DNA of 64,000 bases, from NCBI RefSeq assembly GCF_001831515.1, contig NZ_KV825618.1:8272-72271 (forward strand), given 5' to 3'. The position numbers and the translations under genes were made by a program. Every line of letters starts with the position of its first letter. Position 1 is the stretch's first letter. The notes beneath the pieces were generated by a model. The model made no database searches, had not been told where the DNA came from, and worked only from the letters and a program-made list of their open reading frames with translations. This stretch comes from Corynebacterium sp. HMSC074A01. Lineage in GTDB: Bacteria; Actinomycetota; Actinomycetes; Mycobacteriales; Mycobacteriaceae. Below are positions 6,819-18,514 of this stretch, piece after piece.

Positions 6819-8987
6819 GTGTCTACCTCTGAAATGCACGGAAAAGTCGTCCCCGAGCCGGTCAACGCCGCTGACCAGCTGGATTACCACGCTCTCAACG
6901 CGCTGCTGAACCTGTACGACGAGAACGGCAAGATCCAGTTCGACAAGGACCGCGAGGCCGCCAACCAGTTCTTCCTCCAGCACGTCAACCAGAACACCGT
7001 GTACTTCCACGACCTGGAAGAGAAGATGAAGTACCTGGTGGACAACAAGTACTACGAGCCCGAGGTGATCGAGGCTTACGACTGGGAGTTTGTCAAGGAC
7101 ACCTTCAAGCGCGCCTACGCCTTTAAGTTCCGCTTTAAGTCCTTCCTCGGCGCGTACAAGTACTACACCTCGTACACGCTGAAGACCTTCGACGGGCGCC
7201 GCTACCTCGAGCGCTTCGAAGACCGCGTGGCCATGACGGCGCTGTTCCTCGCCGACGGCAACGAGGAGCTCGCCTCCGCGCTGGTGGACGAGATTATGAC
7301 CGGGCGCTTCCAGCCCGCTACCCCGACCTTCCTGAATGCGGGCAAGGCGCAGCGCGGAGAGCTCGTGTCCTGCTTCCTGCTGCGCATCGAGGACAACATG
7401 GAGTCCATCGGGCGCGCGATTAACTCCTCGCTGCAGCTGTCCAAGCGCGGCGGCGGCGTGGCGCTCCTGCTCTCCAACATTCGCGAGTCCGGCGCGCCGA
7501 TCAAGCACATCGAGAACCAGTCCTCCGGTGTGATCCCCGTGATGAAGCTTCTGGAGGACTCCTTCTCGTATGCCAACCAGCTCGGTGCCCGACAGGGTGC
7601 TGGCGCGGTGTACCTGAACGCGCACCACCCGGACATCATGAAGTTCCTGGATACCAAGCGCGAGAACGCGGACGAGAAGATCCGCATCAAGACGCTCTCG
7701 CTCGGAGTGGTCATTCCGGACATCACCTTCGAGCTGGCCAAGCGCAACGACGACATGTACCTGTTCAGCCCGTACGACGTCGAGCGCGTCTACGGCAAGC
7801 CTTTCGCCGACATCTCGGTGACGGAGAAGTACGAGGAGATGGTCGAGGATCCGCGTATCCGCAAGTCCAAGATCAACGCGCGCCAGTTCTTCCAGACTGT
7901 CGCGGAGATCCAGTTCGAGTCCGGCTACCCGTACATCATGTTCGAGGACACCGCGAACCGCGCGAACCCGGTCAAGACCGGCCGGATCAACATGTCCAAC
8001 CTCTGCTCCGAGATCCTCCAGGTCAACTCGCCGTCCGAGCTGAACGAGGACCTCACCTATGCCGAGGTCGGCCACGACATTTCCTGCAACCTGGGCTCGC
8101 TCAACATCGCCATGACGATGGACTCGGACAACTTCGCCCGCACCGTGGAGACCGCCATCCGAGGCCTGACCGCGGTGGCGGACAAGACTGCCATCCACTC
8201 CGTGCCGTCTGTGCGCGAGGGCAACGACGCCTCGCACGCGATCGGCCTGGGCCAGATGAACCTGCACGGCTACCTCGGCCGCGAGCACATCCGCTACGGC
8301 TCCGAGGAGGCCCTCGACTTCACCAACGCCTACTTCGCCGCCGTGATGTACCAGGCCATCCGCGCCTCGCACACAATCGCGGTGGAGAAGGGGGAGCGGT
8401 TCGCTGACTTTGACAAGTCCGAGTACGCCAGCGGCGAGTTCTTCGACCGCTACGATCCGGCGGATTTCCAGCCGAAGACCGACAAGGTCAAGGCGCTTTT
8501 CGACGCCTCCAACATCGCCGCCCCAACCGCCGAAGAGTGGGAGCAGCTGAAGCAGGACGTCGCCCGCGACGGCATCTACAACCGCTACCTGCAGGCAGTG
8601 CCGCCGACCGGCTCGATCTCGTACATCAACAACTCCACCTCGTCGATCCACCCGATCGCCTCCAAGATTGAGATCCGCAAGGAGGGCAAGATCGGCCGCG
8701 TCTACTACCCGGCGCCGCACATGGACAACGAGAACCTCGAGTACTTCGAGGACGCCTACGAGATCGGCTACAAAGCGATCGTGGACACCTACGCTGTGGC
8801 CACCCGCTACGTGGATCAGGGGCTGTCGCTGACCATGTTCTTCAAGGACACTGTGACCACCCGTGACCTGAACCGTGCTCAGATCTACGCGTGGACCAAG
8901 GGCATTAAGTCGCTGTACTACATCCGCCTGCGCCAGATGGCGCTGGAGGGCACCGAGGTCGAGGGCTGCGTGTCCTGCATGCTCTAG
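6819..8987 (+). CDS. nrdE: Class Ib ribonucleotide reductase, alpha subunit
   Basis: Reduces ribonucleoside diphosphates to deoxyribonucleoside diphosphates, working with NrdF. About 722 residues. Visible landmarks are [18 protein letters not shown] (first redox Cys), NLCSEI (active-site Cys), the [18 protein letters not shown] loop and the C-terminal shuttle pair CVSC. The GTG at 6819 is preferred because GAAAGG lies 7 bases upstream; an in-frame ATG at 6804 is the alternative. Third gene of nrdHIE, followed by a strong terminator. Confidence 0.95.
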   Translation: MSTSEMHGKVVPEPVNAADQLDYHALNALLNLYDENGKIQFDKDREAANQFFLQHVNQNTVYFHDLEEKMKYLVDNKYYEPEVIEAYDWEFVKDTFKRAYAFKFRFKSFLGAYKYYTSYTLKTFDGRRYLERFEDRVAMTALFLADGNEELASALVDEIMTGRFQPATPTFLNAGKAQRGELVSCFLLRIEDNMESIGRAINSSLQLSKRGGGVALLLSNIRESGAPIKHIENQSSGVIPVMKLLEDSFSYANQLGARQGAGAVYLNAHHPDIMKFLDTKRENADEKIRIKTLSLGVVIPDITFELAKRNDDMYLFSPYDVERVYGKPFADISVTEKYEEMVEDPRIRKSKINARQFFQTVAEIQFESGYPYIMFEDTANRANPVKTGRINMSNLCSEILQVNSPSELNEDLTYAEVGHDISCNLGSLNIAMTMDSDNFARTVETAIRGLTAVADKTAIHSVPSVREGNDASHAIGLGQMNLHGYLGREHIRYGSEEALDFTNAYFAAVMYQAIRASHTIAVEKGERFADFDKSEYASGEFFDRYDPADFQPKTDKVKALFDASNIAAPTAEEWEQLKQDVARDGIYNRYLQAVPPTGSISYINNSTSSIHPIASKIEIRKEGKIGRVYYPAPHMDNENLEYFEDAYEIGYKAIVDTYAVATRYVDQGLSLTMFFKDTVTTRDLNRAQIYAWTKGIKSLYYIRLRQMALEGTEVEGCVSCML

Positions 8988-9015
8988 ACCTAGCCTTCAG
9001 GCCCTAGCAGCAGAG

Positions 9016-9052
9016 AAGCCCCGCCGCACCGGAAACGGTGCGCGGGGCTTTT
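9016..9052 (+). terminator. Terminator after nrdE
   Basis: AAGCCCCG and CGGGGCTT arms with an inner CGCACC/GGTGCG stem are followed by TTTT. It separates nrdE from the convergent regulator gene. Confidence 0.85.
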
Positions 9053-9073
9053 GCGGCGGTTTACGCGAGGCGG

Positions 9074-9787
9074 TTAGATCGCCAGGAACTCCTTGATACC
9101 GGTGAGCAGGTTGCGGGAGGCGCGTTCGGAGTCGGGGGCGTTGCCGTCGATAATCGCCTGGGCCAAGTCGATGTGGATCCGCATTGCGGGCACCGACGGC
9201 TCGTCCGGCATGATGCCGTAGCGGGTGCGGCCCTCCAGCACGTGCATGATCGGGTCGGCGAGCGTGGAGAACATCTCGTTGCCGGAAGCATGGAGGATCA
9301 GCGTGTGGAATTCCTTATCCGCGTCGAGGAATTCGTCCGAGTTGCCGACGCCGGCCTCGGAGAGCTCGACCAAAAGGTGGGCGAGCTCCAGCAGGCGCTG
9401 CGACTGCGCCGGGGTGGCGTGAGTGGCGGCGAGCGAGGCCGCGATCGGCTCGACGGCGGTGCGCAGCTCGTTGAGCGAGGTGATCTGCGCAGGCCGCTGC
9501 TCGGCGCACGACAGGCGCCAGTTGATCACGGACCGGTCAAACACGGCCCAGTGCTCTGCGGGCAACACCTTAATACCGACGCGGCGGGAGGAGGAGACGA
9601 GGCCGAGCTGCTCGAGCGCGCGCATGACCTCGCGCGCCACGGTCCGCGAGATGCCAAAGCGGTTGGACAGGTCCTGGAGGGTGAACGTGTGGCCGGGCTC
9701 AAGCGCGCCGGAGACGATTTGCTCGCCCAGGGTGTCGAGGATGGATGTGAGTAGTGGCTCTGCTGAAGGTTCGTGGGGTGCCGCCAT
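9074..9787 (-). CDS. FadR-type GntR regulator (GntR1-like)
   Basis: Repressor of 237 residues with an N-terminal winged helix (residues 10-75, LQDLSNRFGISRTVAREVMRAL) and an all-helical FCD ligand domain (about 90-230, with His and Asp metal-ligand positions in EFHTLIL and MRIHIDLA). Its place between nrdE and nrdF matches gntR1 of C. glutamicum, which controls gluconate use and the pentose phosphate path. The function is transferred from that relative. It is read opposite to the nrd genes. Confidence 0.82.
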   Translation of the reverse strand: MAAPHEPSAEPLLTSILDTLGEQIVSGALEPGHTFTLQDLSNRFGISRTVAREVMRALEQLGLVSSSRRVGIKVLPAEHWAVFDRSVINWRLSCAEQRPAQITSLNELRTAVEPIAASLAATHATPAQSQRLLELAHLLVELSEAGVGNSDEFLDADKEFHTLILHASGNEMFSTLADPIMHVLEGRTRYGIMPDEPSVPAMRIHIDLAQAIIDGNAPDSERASRNLLTGIKEFLAI

Positions 9788-9923
9788 GGCGATTCGACCT
9801 CATATGGTGGGTAAACGGGAATTAAAATTACCATTATCTTAATCCAGGACGGGCGTAATCCAAACCTCGGCCCACGGCCGTTGGGTGCCTGGCTTACCTC
9901 ACGCCGGATTGGCTAGGATGTGA

Positions 9924-10916
<993 letters not shown>

Positions 10917-10920
10917 AGCA

Positions 10921-10934
10921 TGCTTATCGACGCC
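10921..10934 (-). repeat. Dispersed motif after nrdF stop
   Basis: TGCTTATCGACGCC, the reverse complement of GGCGTCGATAAGCA. The core starts 6 bases past the nrdF stop codon. Confidence 0.75.
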
Positions 10935-11212
10935 GCGCAGTCCCCGACACGCGATCATCCTAAAGTTTGATCCCCAACGGGGTACCTGCGGGCGTCGTTT
11001 GTAGTGGTTGACCACGTTTGGGGTCAATCCCGCGCACCTCTTCCTAAGCCGGGGCCGATATGCCGCTTCTGCAGCGGCGATGGCAGGCCGCATGAGGGTG
11101 CGCGGGATTCTTCGTGGACGACCTGGCCTTTGTGTGTTGCTCGCCACTGTCAATCGCGCGCGCAGCGGGGCACAAGGGCCTATTGTTAAACCTGTAGCTG
11201 GCCTGGGAGGGC

Positions 11213-11242
11213 TGGCAATTTCATAAGGCGATCACCTATGAT
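11213..11242 (+). promoter_or_regulatory. Candidate ctaD promoter
   Basis: TGGCAA at 11213-11218 and TATGAT at 11237-11242 are spaced 18 bases apart, a fair fit to a housekeeping sigma site. A 5' leader of about 50 bases would precede ctaD. Confidence 0.45.
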
Positions 11243-11301
11243 GAACCGGTATCGCAAAGGTCTCGCTCCATACCGGGGCGAGCCGTAGTCAGGAGGATCG
11301 A

Positions 11302-13053
11302 ATGACCGCTGTGGCGCCAAGGCTGGACAATCACGTCCCGCCGACACGTCCGGAGCCGACGGGTAACGCTCGTCGTGGCTCCAAGTTTTACATGCAGCTA
11401 ACCACGACCGACCATAAAGAACTGGGCATCATGTACATCATCATGTCCTTCCTGTGGTTCTTCCTGGGCGGACTTATGGCGCTGCTTATCCGTGCGGAGC
11501 TTTTCAGCCCCGGCATGCAGTTCCTGTCCAACGAGCAGTTCAACCAGCTGTTCACCATGCACGGCACGGTGATGCTGCTGGCCTTTGGTACCCCGATCGT
11601 GTGGGGCTTTGCCAACTACGTGCTGCCGCTGCAGATCGGCGCACCGGACGTGGCCTTCCCGCGTCTGAACGCCTTTGGTTTCTGGCTCACCAGCGTTGGT
11701 GTTGTCGCCATGCTCGCTGGCTTCCTTACTCCGGGCGGTGCGGCCGACTTCGGCTGGACCATGTACATGCCGCTGGCTGACGCGGTCCACACCCCGTCCG
11801 TGTCCGCAAACCTGTGGATCATCGGTGTGGGCGCAACCGGTATCGGTACCGTCGCCTCGGCGATCAACATGCTCACCACCGTGCTCACCATGCGCGCACC
11901 GGGCATGACCATGTTCCGCCTCCCGGTGTTCACCTGGACCATCTTCGTGACCTCGATCATCGCACTGATGATCTTCCCGCTGCTGCTCGCTGCTGCGCTC
12001 GGCGTCCTGTACGACCGTCTGCTCGGTGCACACATCTACGACACTGCGAACGGCGGCACCATCCTGTGGCAGCACCTGTTCTGGTTCTTCGGTCACCCTG
12101 AGGTGTACGTCCTGGCTCTGCCGTTCTTCGGCATCATCTCGGAGATCATCCCGGTCTTCTCCCGCAAGCCGATCTTCGGCTACATTGGCCTGGTCTTCGC
12201 AACGCTGGCTATTGCTGGTCTGTCCATGGCTGTGTGGGCGCACCACATGTTCGCCACCGGCGCGGTGCTGCTTCCGTTCTTCTCCTTCATGACCTTCCTG
12301 ATCGCCGTGCCGACCGGTGTGAAGTTCTTCAACTGGGTCGGTACCATGTGGAACGGTCACATCACTTTCGAGTCGCCGATGCTGTGGGCGATGGGCTTCC
12401 TGTTCACCTTCCTCTTCGGTGGCCTGACCGGTATTATGCTGGCCTCCCCGCCGCTGGACTTCCACCTGCACGACTCCTACTTCGTGGTCGCGCACTTCCA
12501 CTACACCCTGTTCGGTACCGTGGTGTTCTCCGCAATCGCTGGCGTCCACTTCTGGTTCCCCAAGATGACGGGTCGCATGCTGGATGAGCGTCTGGCTAAG
12601 TGGTCCTTCTGGCTGGTCTTCATCGGCTTCAACATGACCTTCCTGGTCCAGCACTGGCTGGGCAACATGGGTATGCCGCGTCGTTACGCTGACTACCTGG
12701 ACACCGACGGCTTCACCTTCCTGAACCAGGTTTCCACCGTCGGCTCCCTGATCCTGGGTATCGGTATGCTGCCGTTCATCTGGAACGTCTTCAAGTCCTG
12801 GCGTTACGGCGAGGTCGTCACCGTGGACGACCCGTGGGGCTACGGCAACTCGCTCGAGTGGGCCACCTCCTGCCCGCCGCCGCGCCACAACTTCACCTCC
12901 CTGCCGCGTATCCGCTCCGAACGCCCGGCGTTCGAGCTGCACTACCCGCACATGGTGGAGACCCTGCGCCGCGAGGCCCACACCGGCCACAGCGCAGAGG
13001 GTCCCGCAACGTGGAAGGGCGAGACCGCCGGTTCCACAGCCGCGACCAAGTAG
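11302..13053 (+). CDS. ctaD: Cytochrome c oxidase subunit I (aa3 type)
   Basis: Catalytic subunit of the terminal oxidase, 583 residues, 12 membrane helices. It holds low-spin heme a and the heme a3-CuB site. Ligand segments are [22 protein letters not shown] (CuB His and the linked Tyr), WAHHMF (two CuB His) and HFHYTLFG (heme ligands). An SD (AGGAGGA) precedes the ATG. As in other corynebacteria, ctaD stands apart from the other oxidase subunit genes. Confidence 0.96.
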   Translation: MTAVAPRLDNHVPPTRPEPTGNARRGSKFYMQLTTTDHKELGIMYIIMSFLWFFLGGLMALLIRAELFSPGMQFLSNEQFNQLFTMHGTVMLLAFGTPIVWGFANYVLPLQIGAPDVAFPRLNAFGFWLTSVGVVAMLAGFLTPGGAADFGWTMYMPLADAVHTPSVSANLWIIGVGATGIGTVASAINMLTTVLTMRAPGMTMFRLPVFTWTIFVTSIIALMIFPLLLAAALGVLYDRLLGAHIYDTANGGTILWQHLFWFFGHPEVYVLALPFFGIISEIIPVFSRKPIFGYIGLVFATLAIAGLSMAVWAHHMFATGAVLLPFFSFMTFLIAVPTGVKFFNWVGTMWNGHITFESPMLWAMGFLFTFLFGGLTGIMLASPPLDFHLHDSYFVVAHFHYTLFGTVVFSAIAGVHFWFPKMTGRMLDERLAKWSFWLVFIGFNMTFLVQHWLGNMGMPRRYADYLDTDGFTFLNQVSTVGSLILGIGMLPFIWNVFKSWRYGEVVTVDDPWGYGNSLEWATSCPPPRHNFTSLPRIRSERPAFELHYPHMVETLRREAHTGHSAEGPATWKGETAGSTAATK

Positions 13054-13093
13054 TCGCCGTGTAACGCGATAGGCGCTACCCCCCCTGACAGCG

Positions 13094-13121
13094 AACCCCT
13101 CACCGGCTGGTGAGGGGTTTT
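13094..13121 (+). terminator. Terminator after ctaD
   Basis: AACCCCTCACC and GGTGAGGGGTT form a perfect hairpin with a GGCT loop and a T-run. Confidence 0.9.
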
Positions 13122-13142
13122 GCTGTGCTATGGTCAGCTGTT

Positions 13143-14402
13143 GTGACTGATCAGCCAGCGTTTGAAGTAGAACTGCAGCCCGGTTTGAAGGCCGCAGTCA
13201 TCTCCACCTCCGGTCCGGACCGCCCCGGTGTGTCCGCCGAATTCTTTACCGTGCTCGCGCGCCATGGCGTGCAGGTCCTCGACGTGACCCAGACCGACTT
13301 CCGGGGGCGCATGATGCTCGCCGCGCTCGTAGGCATGGACCCGCTCGAACTCACCGACATTGAGCGCGAGCTGCGCGCGGGCCTGTGGGAGTACGGTCAG
13401 CGCGTCAACATCGAAACCGACGCCGCCGCGCGCGCCGTGTCCCGTCCACGCTCTACCCACGTCCTTGTCGCGCTGGGTAACCCGGTCAACGCCGAGGCGA
13501 TCTCGAAGGTGGGGACCGAGATGGCGAAGGTGGGCGCGAACATTGACGCCATTCGCGGGATCACGCAATACCCGGTCACCGGCCTTGAGTTCCGTATCAC
13601 GATGCCGGACTACACCCCGGGCGACGGCCAGGAGTTGCGCAAGCGCCTGGCTGAGCTCTCGGCGGAGCTGGGGATCGACCTGGCTATGGAGCACGCGGGC
13701 CTGCACCGCCGCGCGAAGCGCCTGGTGTGTTTCGACTGCGACTCCACGCTGATCACCGGCGAAGTCATCGAGATGCTGGCCGCGCACGCTGGCCGCGAGG
13801 CGGAGGTCGCCGAGGTGACCGAGCGCGCGATGCGCGGCGAGCTGGACTTCGAGGAGTCTCTGCGCGAGCGCGTCAAGGCCCTTGCCGGGCTGGACGCCTC
13901 GGTGATCCAGCAGGTTGCGGCCGATATCCAGCTCACCCCGGGCGCGCGCACGACCATCCGCACGCTGAACTCCCTGGGGTACCGCACGGCGGTGGTCTCG
14001 GGCGGGTTCATCCAGGTGCTCGAAGACCTGGCCAAGGACCTGGAGCTCGATTACGTGCGCGCGAACACGCTGGAGATCGAGGACGGCAAGCTTACCGGCC
14101 GCGTCATCGGCAAGGTGGTTGACCGCAAGGCGAAGGCGGACTTCCTTGCCGAGTTCGCCGCGGACTCCGGGCTGGCCATGTCGCAGACCGTGGCCGTGGG
14201 CGATGGTGCCAATGACATCGACATGCTTTCGCGCGCTGGCCTCGGCATCGCTTTCAACGCTAAGCCGGCGCTCAAGGAGATCGCGGACGCCTCGGTGAAC
14301 TTCCCGTTTTTGGACGAGGTGCTCTACATCCTGGGCATCCCGCGCGAGGAGATCGACTCTTCCGATGAGGCCGCTGGCATCGACGACCGACGTCCGCTGT
14401 GA
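13143..14402 (+). CDS. serB: Phosphoserine phosphatase
   Basis: Last step of serine synthesis, hydrolysing phosphoserine. 419 residues from the GTG at 13143, just after the ctaD terminator. The N-terminal half holds two ACT-type regulatory folds (STSGPDRPGVSAEFF is the first). The HAD catalytic half begins at CFDCDSTLITGE, where the first Asp is the nucleophile, and ends with VAVGDGANDIDML. The ACT part suggests serine feedback, as in mycobacterial SerB2. Overlaps the next gene by 4 bases. Confidence 0.94.
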   Translation: MTDQPAFEVELQPGLKAAVISTSGPDRPGVSAEFFTVLARHGVQVLDVTQTDFRGRMMLAALVGMDPLELTDIERELRAGLWEYGQRVNIETDAAARAVSRPRSTHVLVALGNPVNAEAISKVGTEMAKVGANIDAIRGITQYPVTGLEFRITMPDYTPGDGQELRKRLAELSAELGIDLAMEHAGLHRRAKRLVCFDCDSTLITGEVIEMLAAHAGREAEVAEVTERAMRGELDFEESLRERVKALAGLDASVIQQVAADIQLTPGARTTIRTLNSLGYRTAVVSGGFIQVLEDLAKDLELDYVRANTLEIEDGKLTGRVIGKVVDRKAKADFLAEFAADSGLAMSQTVAVGDGANDIDMLSRAGLGIAFNAKPALKEIADASVNFPFLDEVLYILGIPREEIDSSDEAAGIDDRRPL

Positions 14403-15121
14403 CGGGTTCGGCACATGGGTTGCTCGCGGCGTCGATAAGCAAAGGCTCGGGCGACCCCGACGATCCAGCCGCGGTGCAGGCCATGCAGATGGCCATCAAC
14501 CTGCCGAAGCAAGACCCGCCTTCGCGCAACGCCATGCTTGTGTGCGCGGCGCAAGCCGTGGCCCTGGTATGCCTCGACGAGCGGGCCGGCCGAGAGGGGT
14601 TTTGGCGCGAGCGGCTCGAGGCCTGGTACTCGCGCCGCATCCGAAAGGTCGCGCGGCGCGCCCGCAACAAGGCGTGGGACGACGTGCAGGCGCTGCCCGG
14701 GATCACCGTGGGGTGCGTGCGCGCTTTCGTGCCGTGCGCCGTGTCCGAGGTGCCGCACGAGGTGGCGAAGCTGCAGATCCGCGGGACCGACCTGCCAGCG
14801 GACACGCACCCGCCGCTTCTCGACAACACCGCGCCCACCATCGTCGTTGACGCCTCCCTCGAGATGACCGCCGGGAAGGCCGCCGCTCAGGTAGGGCATG
14901 CCTCGATGCTGTATGCGGCAGCACGGCCGGAGGAGGAAGTGCACGAATGGGTGGCAGCGGGCTGCCCGCTGAACGTTCGCGAAGTGGACGCGGACGTGTT
15001 CGCGGCGTGTGCGGCCGACCCGCGCGCGGTGCCGGTGCGGGACGCGGGCTTTACCGAAGTCGCGCCCGGCTCCACGACGGTGCTCACGCTGCCGCCGGGT
15101 GTGTTTTCCGAGCGGAATTAG
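14399..15121 (+). CDS. Peptidyl-tRNA hydrolase, Pth2-like
   Basis: The C-terminal half (residues about 145-238) matches the Pth2 fold, with VVDASLEMTAGKAAAQVGHA and a DAGFTEVAPGSTTVLTLPP end. Pth2 frees tRNA from peptidyl-tRNA. The N-terminal half carries no recognised domain. The GTG start overlaps the serB stop (GTGA). A dispersed-motif copy at 14428-14446 encodes ASISKG near the N-terminus. Its stop overlaps that of convergent dinG. Standard pth presumably exists elsewhere, so the role here is uncertain. Confidence 0.75.
   Translation: MTGSAHGLLAASISKGSGDPDDPAAVQAMQMAINLPKQDPPSRNAMLVCAAQAVALVCLDERAGREGFWRERLEAWYSRRIRKVARRARNKAWDDVQALPGITVGCVRAFVPCAVSEVPHEVAKLQIRGTDLPADTHPPLLDNTAPTIVVDASLEMTAGKAAAQVGHASMLYAAARPEEEVHEWVAAGCPLNVREVDADVFAACAADPRAVPVRDAGFTEVAPGSTTVLTLPPGVFSERN
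14428..14446 (+). repeat. Dispersed motif near the start of the Pth2-like gene
   Basis: GGCGTCGATAAGCAAAGGC, the most complete copy of the family in the window. It starts 26 bases past the serB stop. Confidence 0.75.
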
Positions 15122-17121
15122 CCCCGTTTGACCAGTCGCTCGAGCGCACCGGTGACTACATCCAGGCGGTCGGTCTGCCAAAACGGGGGCAGGGAGCGTC
15201 GCAGGAACGCGCCGTAGCGTTTGGTCACCAGCCGGTTGTCCAGCACGGCGACGACGCCGCGGTCGTCGACGGAACGCAGCAGGCGGCCGACGCCTTGGGC
15301 CATGAGCAGCGCGGCGTGGGTGGCGGAGACCTCCATGAACCCGGAGCGGCCCGCAGCGTCGGCGGCGTTCGCGCGGGCCTGGAGCAGCGGATCGTCGGGG
15401 CGGGGGAAGGGGATGCGGTCGATGAGCACGAGCGAGAGCGCGCTGCCGGGCACGTCGACGCCCTGCCACAGCGAAAGGGTGCCGAAGAGGCAGGAGTTTT
15501 CCGCGTTGCTGAACTCCGTGACCAGCGCGCCGGTGGAGTCCTCGCCCTGGAGAAGGATGTCGAATGGCAGACGCGCCCGCATCGCCTCGGCGGCCTGCTC
15601 GGCGGCGCGGCGCGAGGAGAACAACCCGAGGGTGCGCCCGCCCGCGGCGGTAATCAGCGTGGCGATCTCGTCGAGCGTTTCCGTGCTTAAGCCGTCGCGG
15701 CCGGGTGCGGGCAGGTGGCGGGCGGTGTAGAGGATGCCGGACTTCGCCGGATCGAAGGGAGTACCGGCGTCCAGGCTGTCCCACGAGCCGCTGGGTAGGC
15801 CCCAAGCAGCGGCCATTGCGTCGAAGTTGCCGCCAACGGTCAGCGTTGCCGAGGTCAGTACGACCGTCTGCTCGCCGAAGAGGTTGTCACGCAAAAGGGC
15901 GGCTACGGACAGCGGTGCCACGGCAACGGAATCCCCGAAGCGTTCGCTGCGGGTGAGCCACACCACGTCGGTGTGCTTGGCCGGGTCGTCCTCGTCGAAC
16001 ACACCGAGGATGCGCACGATGGCGTCGTGGAGGTCGCCGAGGTGGTTCTTCAAGTTGGTGCGTTCGGCGAACTTCTCCGGGTTGTTCTCGGACTCGCCCT
16101 CGGGGCTGTCCGCGATGCTCAGGCGCGTTTTCCACAGTGCGTCGCGCAGCGCGGCAAACGCGCCACGAGCCGGCTCCGAGATGCGCTCCCAGCGGCCGGG
16201 CTGTTCCAGGTCTAGCACCGCGGCGAGGTCGTCCTTGACGTTTTCGAGCTCTTCGCCATCACCGCCGATCTTGGTGGCGCGGCGCGCGGCAAGTGTGAGC
16301 GCGCGGGCGGAGATCTCGTTGGTGGCCACCGAGGTGATGCGCTGGTCCAGCTCGTGGGCCTCGTCGATAATCACGGCGTCGTGCTCGGGCAGCACGTTGG
16401 TGTCCGACAGGGCGTCGATAGCCAGCAGCGCGTGGTTGGTCACCACGATGTCCACGTCACGGGTCTTCTCGCGCGCGAGCTCGGCGAAGCACTCCTCGCC
16501 GTGCGGGCAGCGCGCCGCCCCCAGGCACTCGTTGGAGGTCACCGAGACTTGCCGCCACGCCAGGTCCGGGACGCCGGGGGTGAGGTCATCGCGGTCGCCG
16601 GTTTCTGTCTCCTGGGCCCACTCGGCGACGCGCTTGACGTGGCGGCCGGTCCAGGAGAGCTCGGCATCGTCGATAAGCGAGTCCTCGCCCTCGTCCTGGG
16701 CGAGCTTGTTTAAGCACAGGTAGTTGTTGCGGCCCTTTTGGATTGCGAAGGTGGGGCGCTGCGGAAGGTGCGGCTCCAGCGCATCCGCGAGCCGCGGCAG
16801 GTCGCGCTGCACCAGCTGGCGCTGGAGCGCGAGCGTGGCCGTGGAGACGACCACCGTCGTGTCGTTGGCCTGGGCGTAGCGCACCGCGGGCACGAGGTAG
16901 GCGAGCGACTTACCCGTGCCGGTGCCGGCCTGGACTGCGAGGTGGCGCTGTGAATCCAGTGCCTTCGCCACTGCCTCCGCCATGCGGTGCTGGCCCTCGC
17001 GGCGCGCGCCACCAAGGGCTTCAACCGCGGCGTCCAAAAGCTCAGTCGTTGCTCGACTTAAGGAGACGTCGCCGCGGGCGCTGGTGGGGGCGCTGGAGGG
17101 GACAAGGTCGGGTTCGCTCAC
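15118..17121 (-). CDS. dinG: DinG-family ATP-dependent DNA helicase
   Basis: Superfamily 2 5'-3' DNA helicase, 667 residues from the GTG at 17121. Walker A AGTGTGKS is near residue 65 and the DEAH box is IIDEAHELD. Cysteines in NNYLCLNK and ECLGAARCPHGEEC are placed like the iron-sulfur cluster ligands of XPD/DinG helicases. The motif near the C-terminus, QGVGRLLRS, is helicase motif VI. An in-frame start at 17205 would run into pncB and is less likely. Probable operon with pncB, 34 bases upstream. Confidence 0.9.
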   Translation of the reverse strand: MSEPDLVPSSAPTSARGDVSLSRATTELLDAAVEALGGARREGQHRMAEAVAKALDSQRHLAVQAGTGTGKSLAYLVPAVRYAQANDTTVVVSTATLALQRQLVQRDLPRLADALEPHLPQRPTFAIQKGRNNYLCLNKLAQDEGEDSLIDDAELSWTGRHVKRVAEWAQETETGDRDDLTPGVPDLAWRQVSVTSNECLGAARCPHGEECFAELAREKTRDVDIVVTNHALLAIDALSDTNVLPEHDAVIIDEAHELDQRITSVATNEISARALTLAARRATKIGGDGEELENVKDDLAAVLDLEQPGRWERISEPARGAFAALRDALWKTRLSIADSPEGESENNPEKFAERTNLKNHLGDLHDAIVRILGVFDEDDPAKHTDVVWLTRSERFGDSVAVAPLSVAALLRDNLFGEQTVVLTSATLTVGGNFDAMAAAWGLPSGSWDSLDAGTPFDPAKSGILYTARHLPAPGRDGLSTETLDEIATLITAAGGRTLGLFSSRRAAEQAAEAMRARLPFDILLQGEDSTGALVTEFSNAENSCLFGTLSLWQGVDVPGSALSLVLIDRIPFPRPDDPLLQARANAADAAGRSGFMEVSATHAALLMAQGVGRLLRSVDDRGVVAVLDNRLVTKRYGAFLRRSLPPFWQTDRLDVVTGALERLVKRG

Positions 17122-17155
17122 ATCGTGCAAGTGTAGCGGCAAGCGGGGGAGGGGA

Positions 17156-18493
17156 TTACTCGCCGGGGTCGGGGAAGCCGACAAAGCGGGTCGGGATCGC
17201 CGCATCGCCGCGCGAGAGCGCCAGGCCCTCCCAGGGCAGCGTCTCGCGTGCGGTCGCGTGCAGTGCGCGGGCCTTTTCCAAGCCGCCGTGCTGAGCTTCG
17301 TAGTCGGCGACGAGCTCGCCGTCGCGCATCATCGGCACGACCAGCTCCTGGTAGTCCAGGTTGGGCTTGCGGGTGATCTCGCCGTCCAGCGGGCAGATGA
17401 TCTCAGCAACGGCGACGCCGGAGGCGCGGTAGCCGCGCAGCGCCGTCTTCGCCCCGCCGTAGGTCCGCTTACCCGAGGAGCGCTTCGCCACGGGGTGGCC
17501 GTCGACCTCGACGAGCTTGTACACCAGCCCTGCGGTGGGCGCGCCGGAACCGGTCACGACCGAGGTGCCGACGCCGAAGCCATCGACCGGGTCGCCGCGC
17601 AGCCCGGCGATGGTGAACTCGTCCAGATCGGAGGAGACGATAATCCGGGTATTAAACGCCCCGGCCTGGTCCAGCTGCTGGCGCACGCGACGCGAGACGA
17701 TACCCAGGTCGCCGGAGTCGATGCGGACCGCGCCCAGGTCGGTACCGGCGACCTCGAGTGCGTGCTCTACACCCTTGGTGATGTCGAAGGTGTCCACCAG
17801 CAGGGTCGTATCTACGCCCAGGCGATCGATCTGTGCCTGAAAGGCTGCCTTCTCGTCCGGCACGCCGTTTTCATCGACGTGCAGCAAGGTCCAGGAGTGT
17901 GCGGCGGTACCTGAGGGCGGGATGCCGTGGCGCAGCGCGGCCTCCATGTTGGAGGTGGCGTCGAAGCCAGCGATGTAGGTGGCGCGGGCGGCGCTGACGG
18001 CGGCCTGCTCGTGGGTGCGGCGCGACCCCATCTCGATGATCGGGCGCCCGTCCGCGGCAGAGACCATGCGCGAGGCAGCCGAGGCTACGGCGGAGTCGGC
18101 ATTCAGGATGGACAGGATCACGGTCTCCAAGATGACGCACTCGGCGAAGGTGCCGCGCACCGTCATAATGGGGGAGTAGGGGAAGTAAATATCGCCCTCC
18201 CGGTAGCCGTCGATCTGCCCGGAGAAGCGGTAGTCGGCCAGGTAGCGCTTGGCCTCATCGGACAGGAAGTCGGCCGCGGCGAGCTGGTCCTCGGTAAAGC
18301 GGAACTTGGCAATCGCGTCGAGCACGCGCGCGGTGCCGGCGACCACGCCGTAGCGGCGCTCGCTGGGCAACCGGCGGGTAAAGACCTCGAAGGCGCACTC
18401 GCGGTGCGCGGTACCGTCCTGCAACGCGGCGTCGAGCATCGTCAGCTCGTACATGTCGGTGAGGAACGCGGTGGAATACGCGGAGTCAGTCAT
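17156..18493 (-). CDS. pncB: Nicotinate phosphoribosyltransferase
   Basis: Joins nicotinate and PRPP to form nicotinate mononucleotide in NAD salvage. 445 residues. TDMYELTMLDAAL at the start, the phosphorylated-His region GSRRTHE, the phosphate loop RIDSGDLG and GVGTSVVTG are family marks. It uses the product of the PncA enzyme encoded at 28 kb. Confidence 0.94.
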   Translation of the reverse strand: MTDSAYSTAFLTDMYELTMLDAALQDGTAHRECAFEVFTRRLPSERRYGVVAGTARVLDAIAKFRFTEDQLAAADFLSDEAKRYLADYRFSGQIDGYREGDIYFPYSPIMTVRGTFAECVILETVILSILNADSAVASAASRMVSAADGRPIIEMGSRRTHEQAAVSAARATYIAGFDATSNMEAALRHGIPPSGTAAHSWTLLHVDENGVPDEKAAFQAQIDRLGVDTTLLVDTFDITKGVEHALEVAGTDLGAVRIDSGDLGIVSRRVRQQLDQAGAFNTRIIVSSDLDEFTIAGLRGDPVDGFGVGTSVVTGSGAPTAGLVYKLVEVDGHPVAKRSSGKRTYGGAKTALRGYRASGVAVAEIICPLDGEITRKPNLDYQELVVPMMRDGELVADYEAQHGGLEKARALHATARETLPWEGLALSRGDAAIPTRFVGFPDPGE

Positions 18494-18514
18494 AGTGATA
18501 CAGACTACGCCCTG

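Larger units (their letters stand above)
10917..11301 (+). other. Intergenic region between nrdF and ctaD (385 bp)
   Basis: No convincing gene is seen. It holds a dispersed-motif copy at 10921-10934 directly after nrdF, a small CCCC/GGGG hairpin near 10973-10983, and the likely ctaD promoter near its right end. The left two thirds are otherwise unexplained. Confidence 0.6.

Noticed and set aside
6780-8720. Long open frame on the minus strand opposite nrdE
   Set aside because: Its protein is the Val/Leu/Arg/Gly-rich shadow typical of frames opposite high-GC genes. It lacks domains and nrdE is unmistakable.
11008-11226. Small ORF between nrdF and ctaD
   Set aside because: No SD, no motif, and it overlaps the probable ctaD promoter region.
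11398-12990. Long minus-strand frame opposite ctaD
   Set aside because: Composition is an anti-sense shadow (His/Arg/Glu/Gln-rich, no motif). ctaD is certain.
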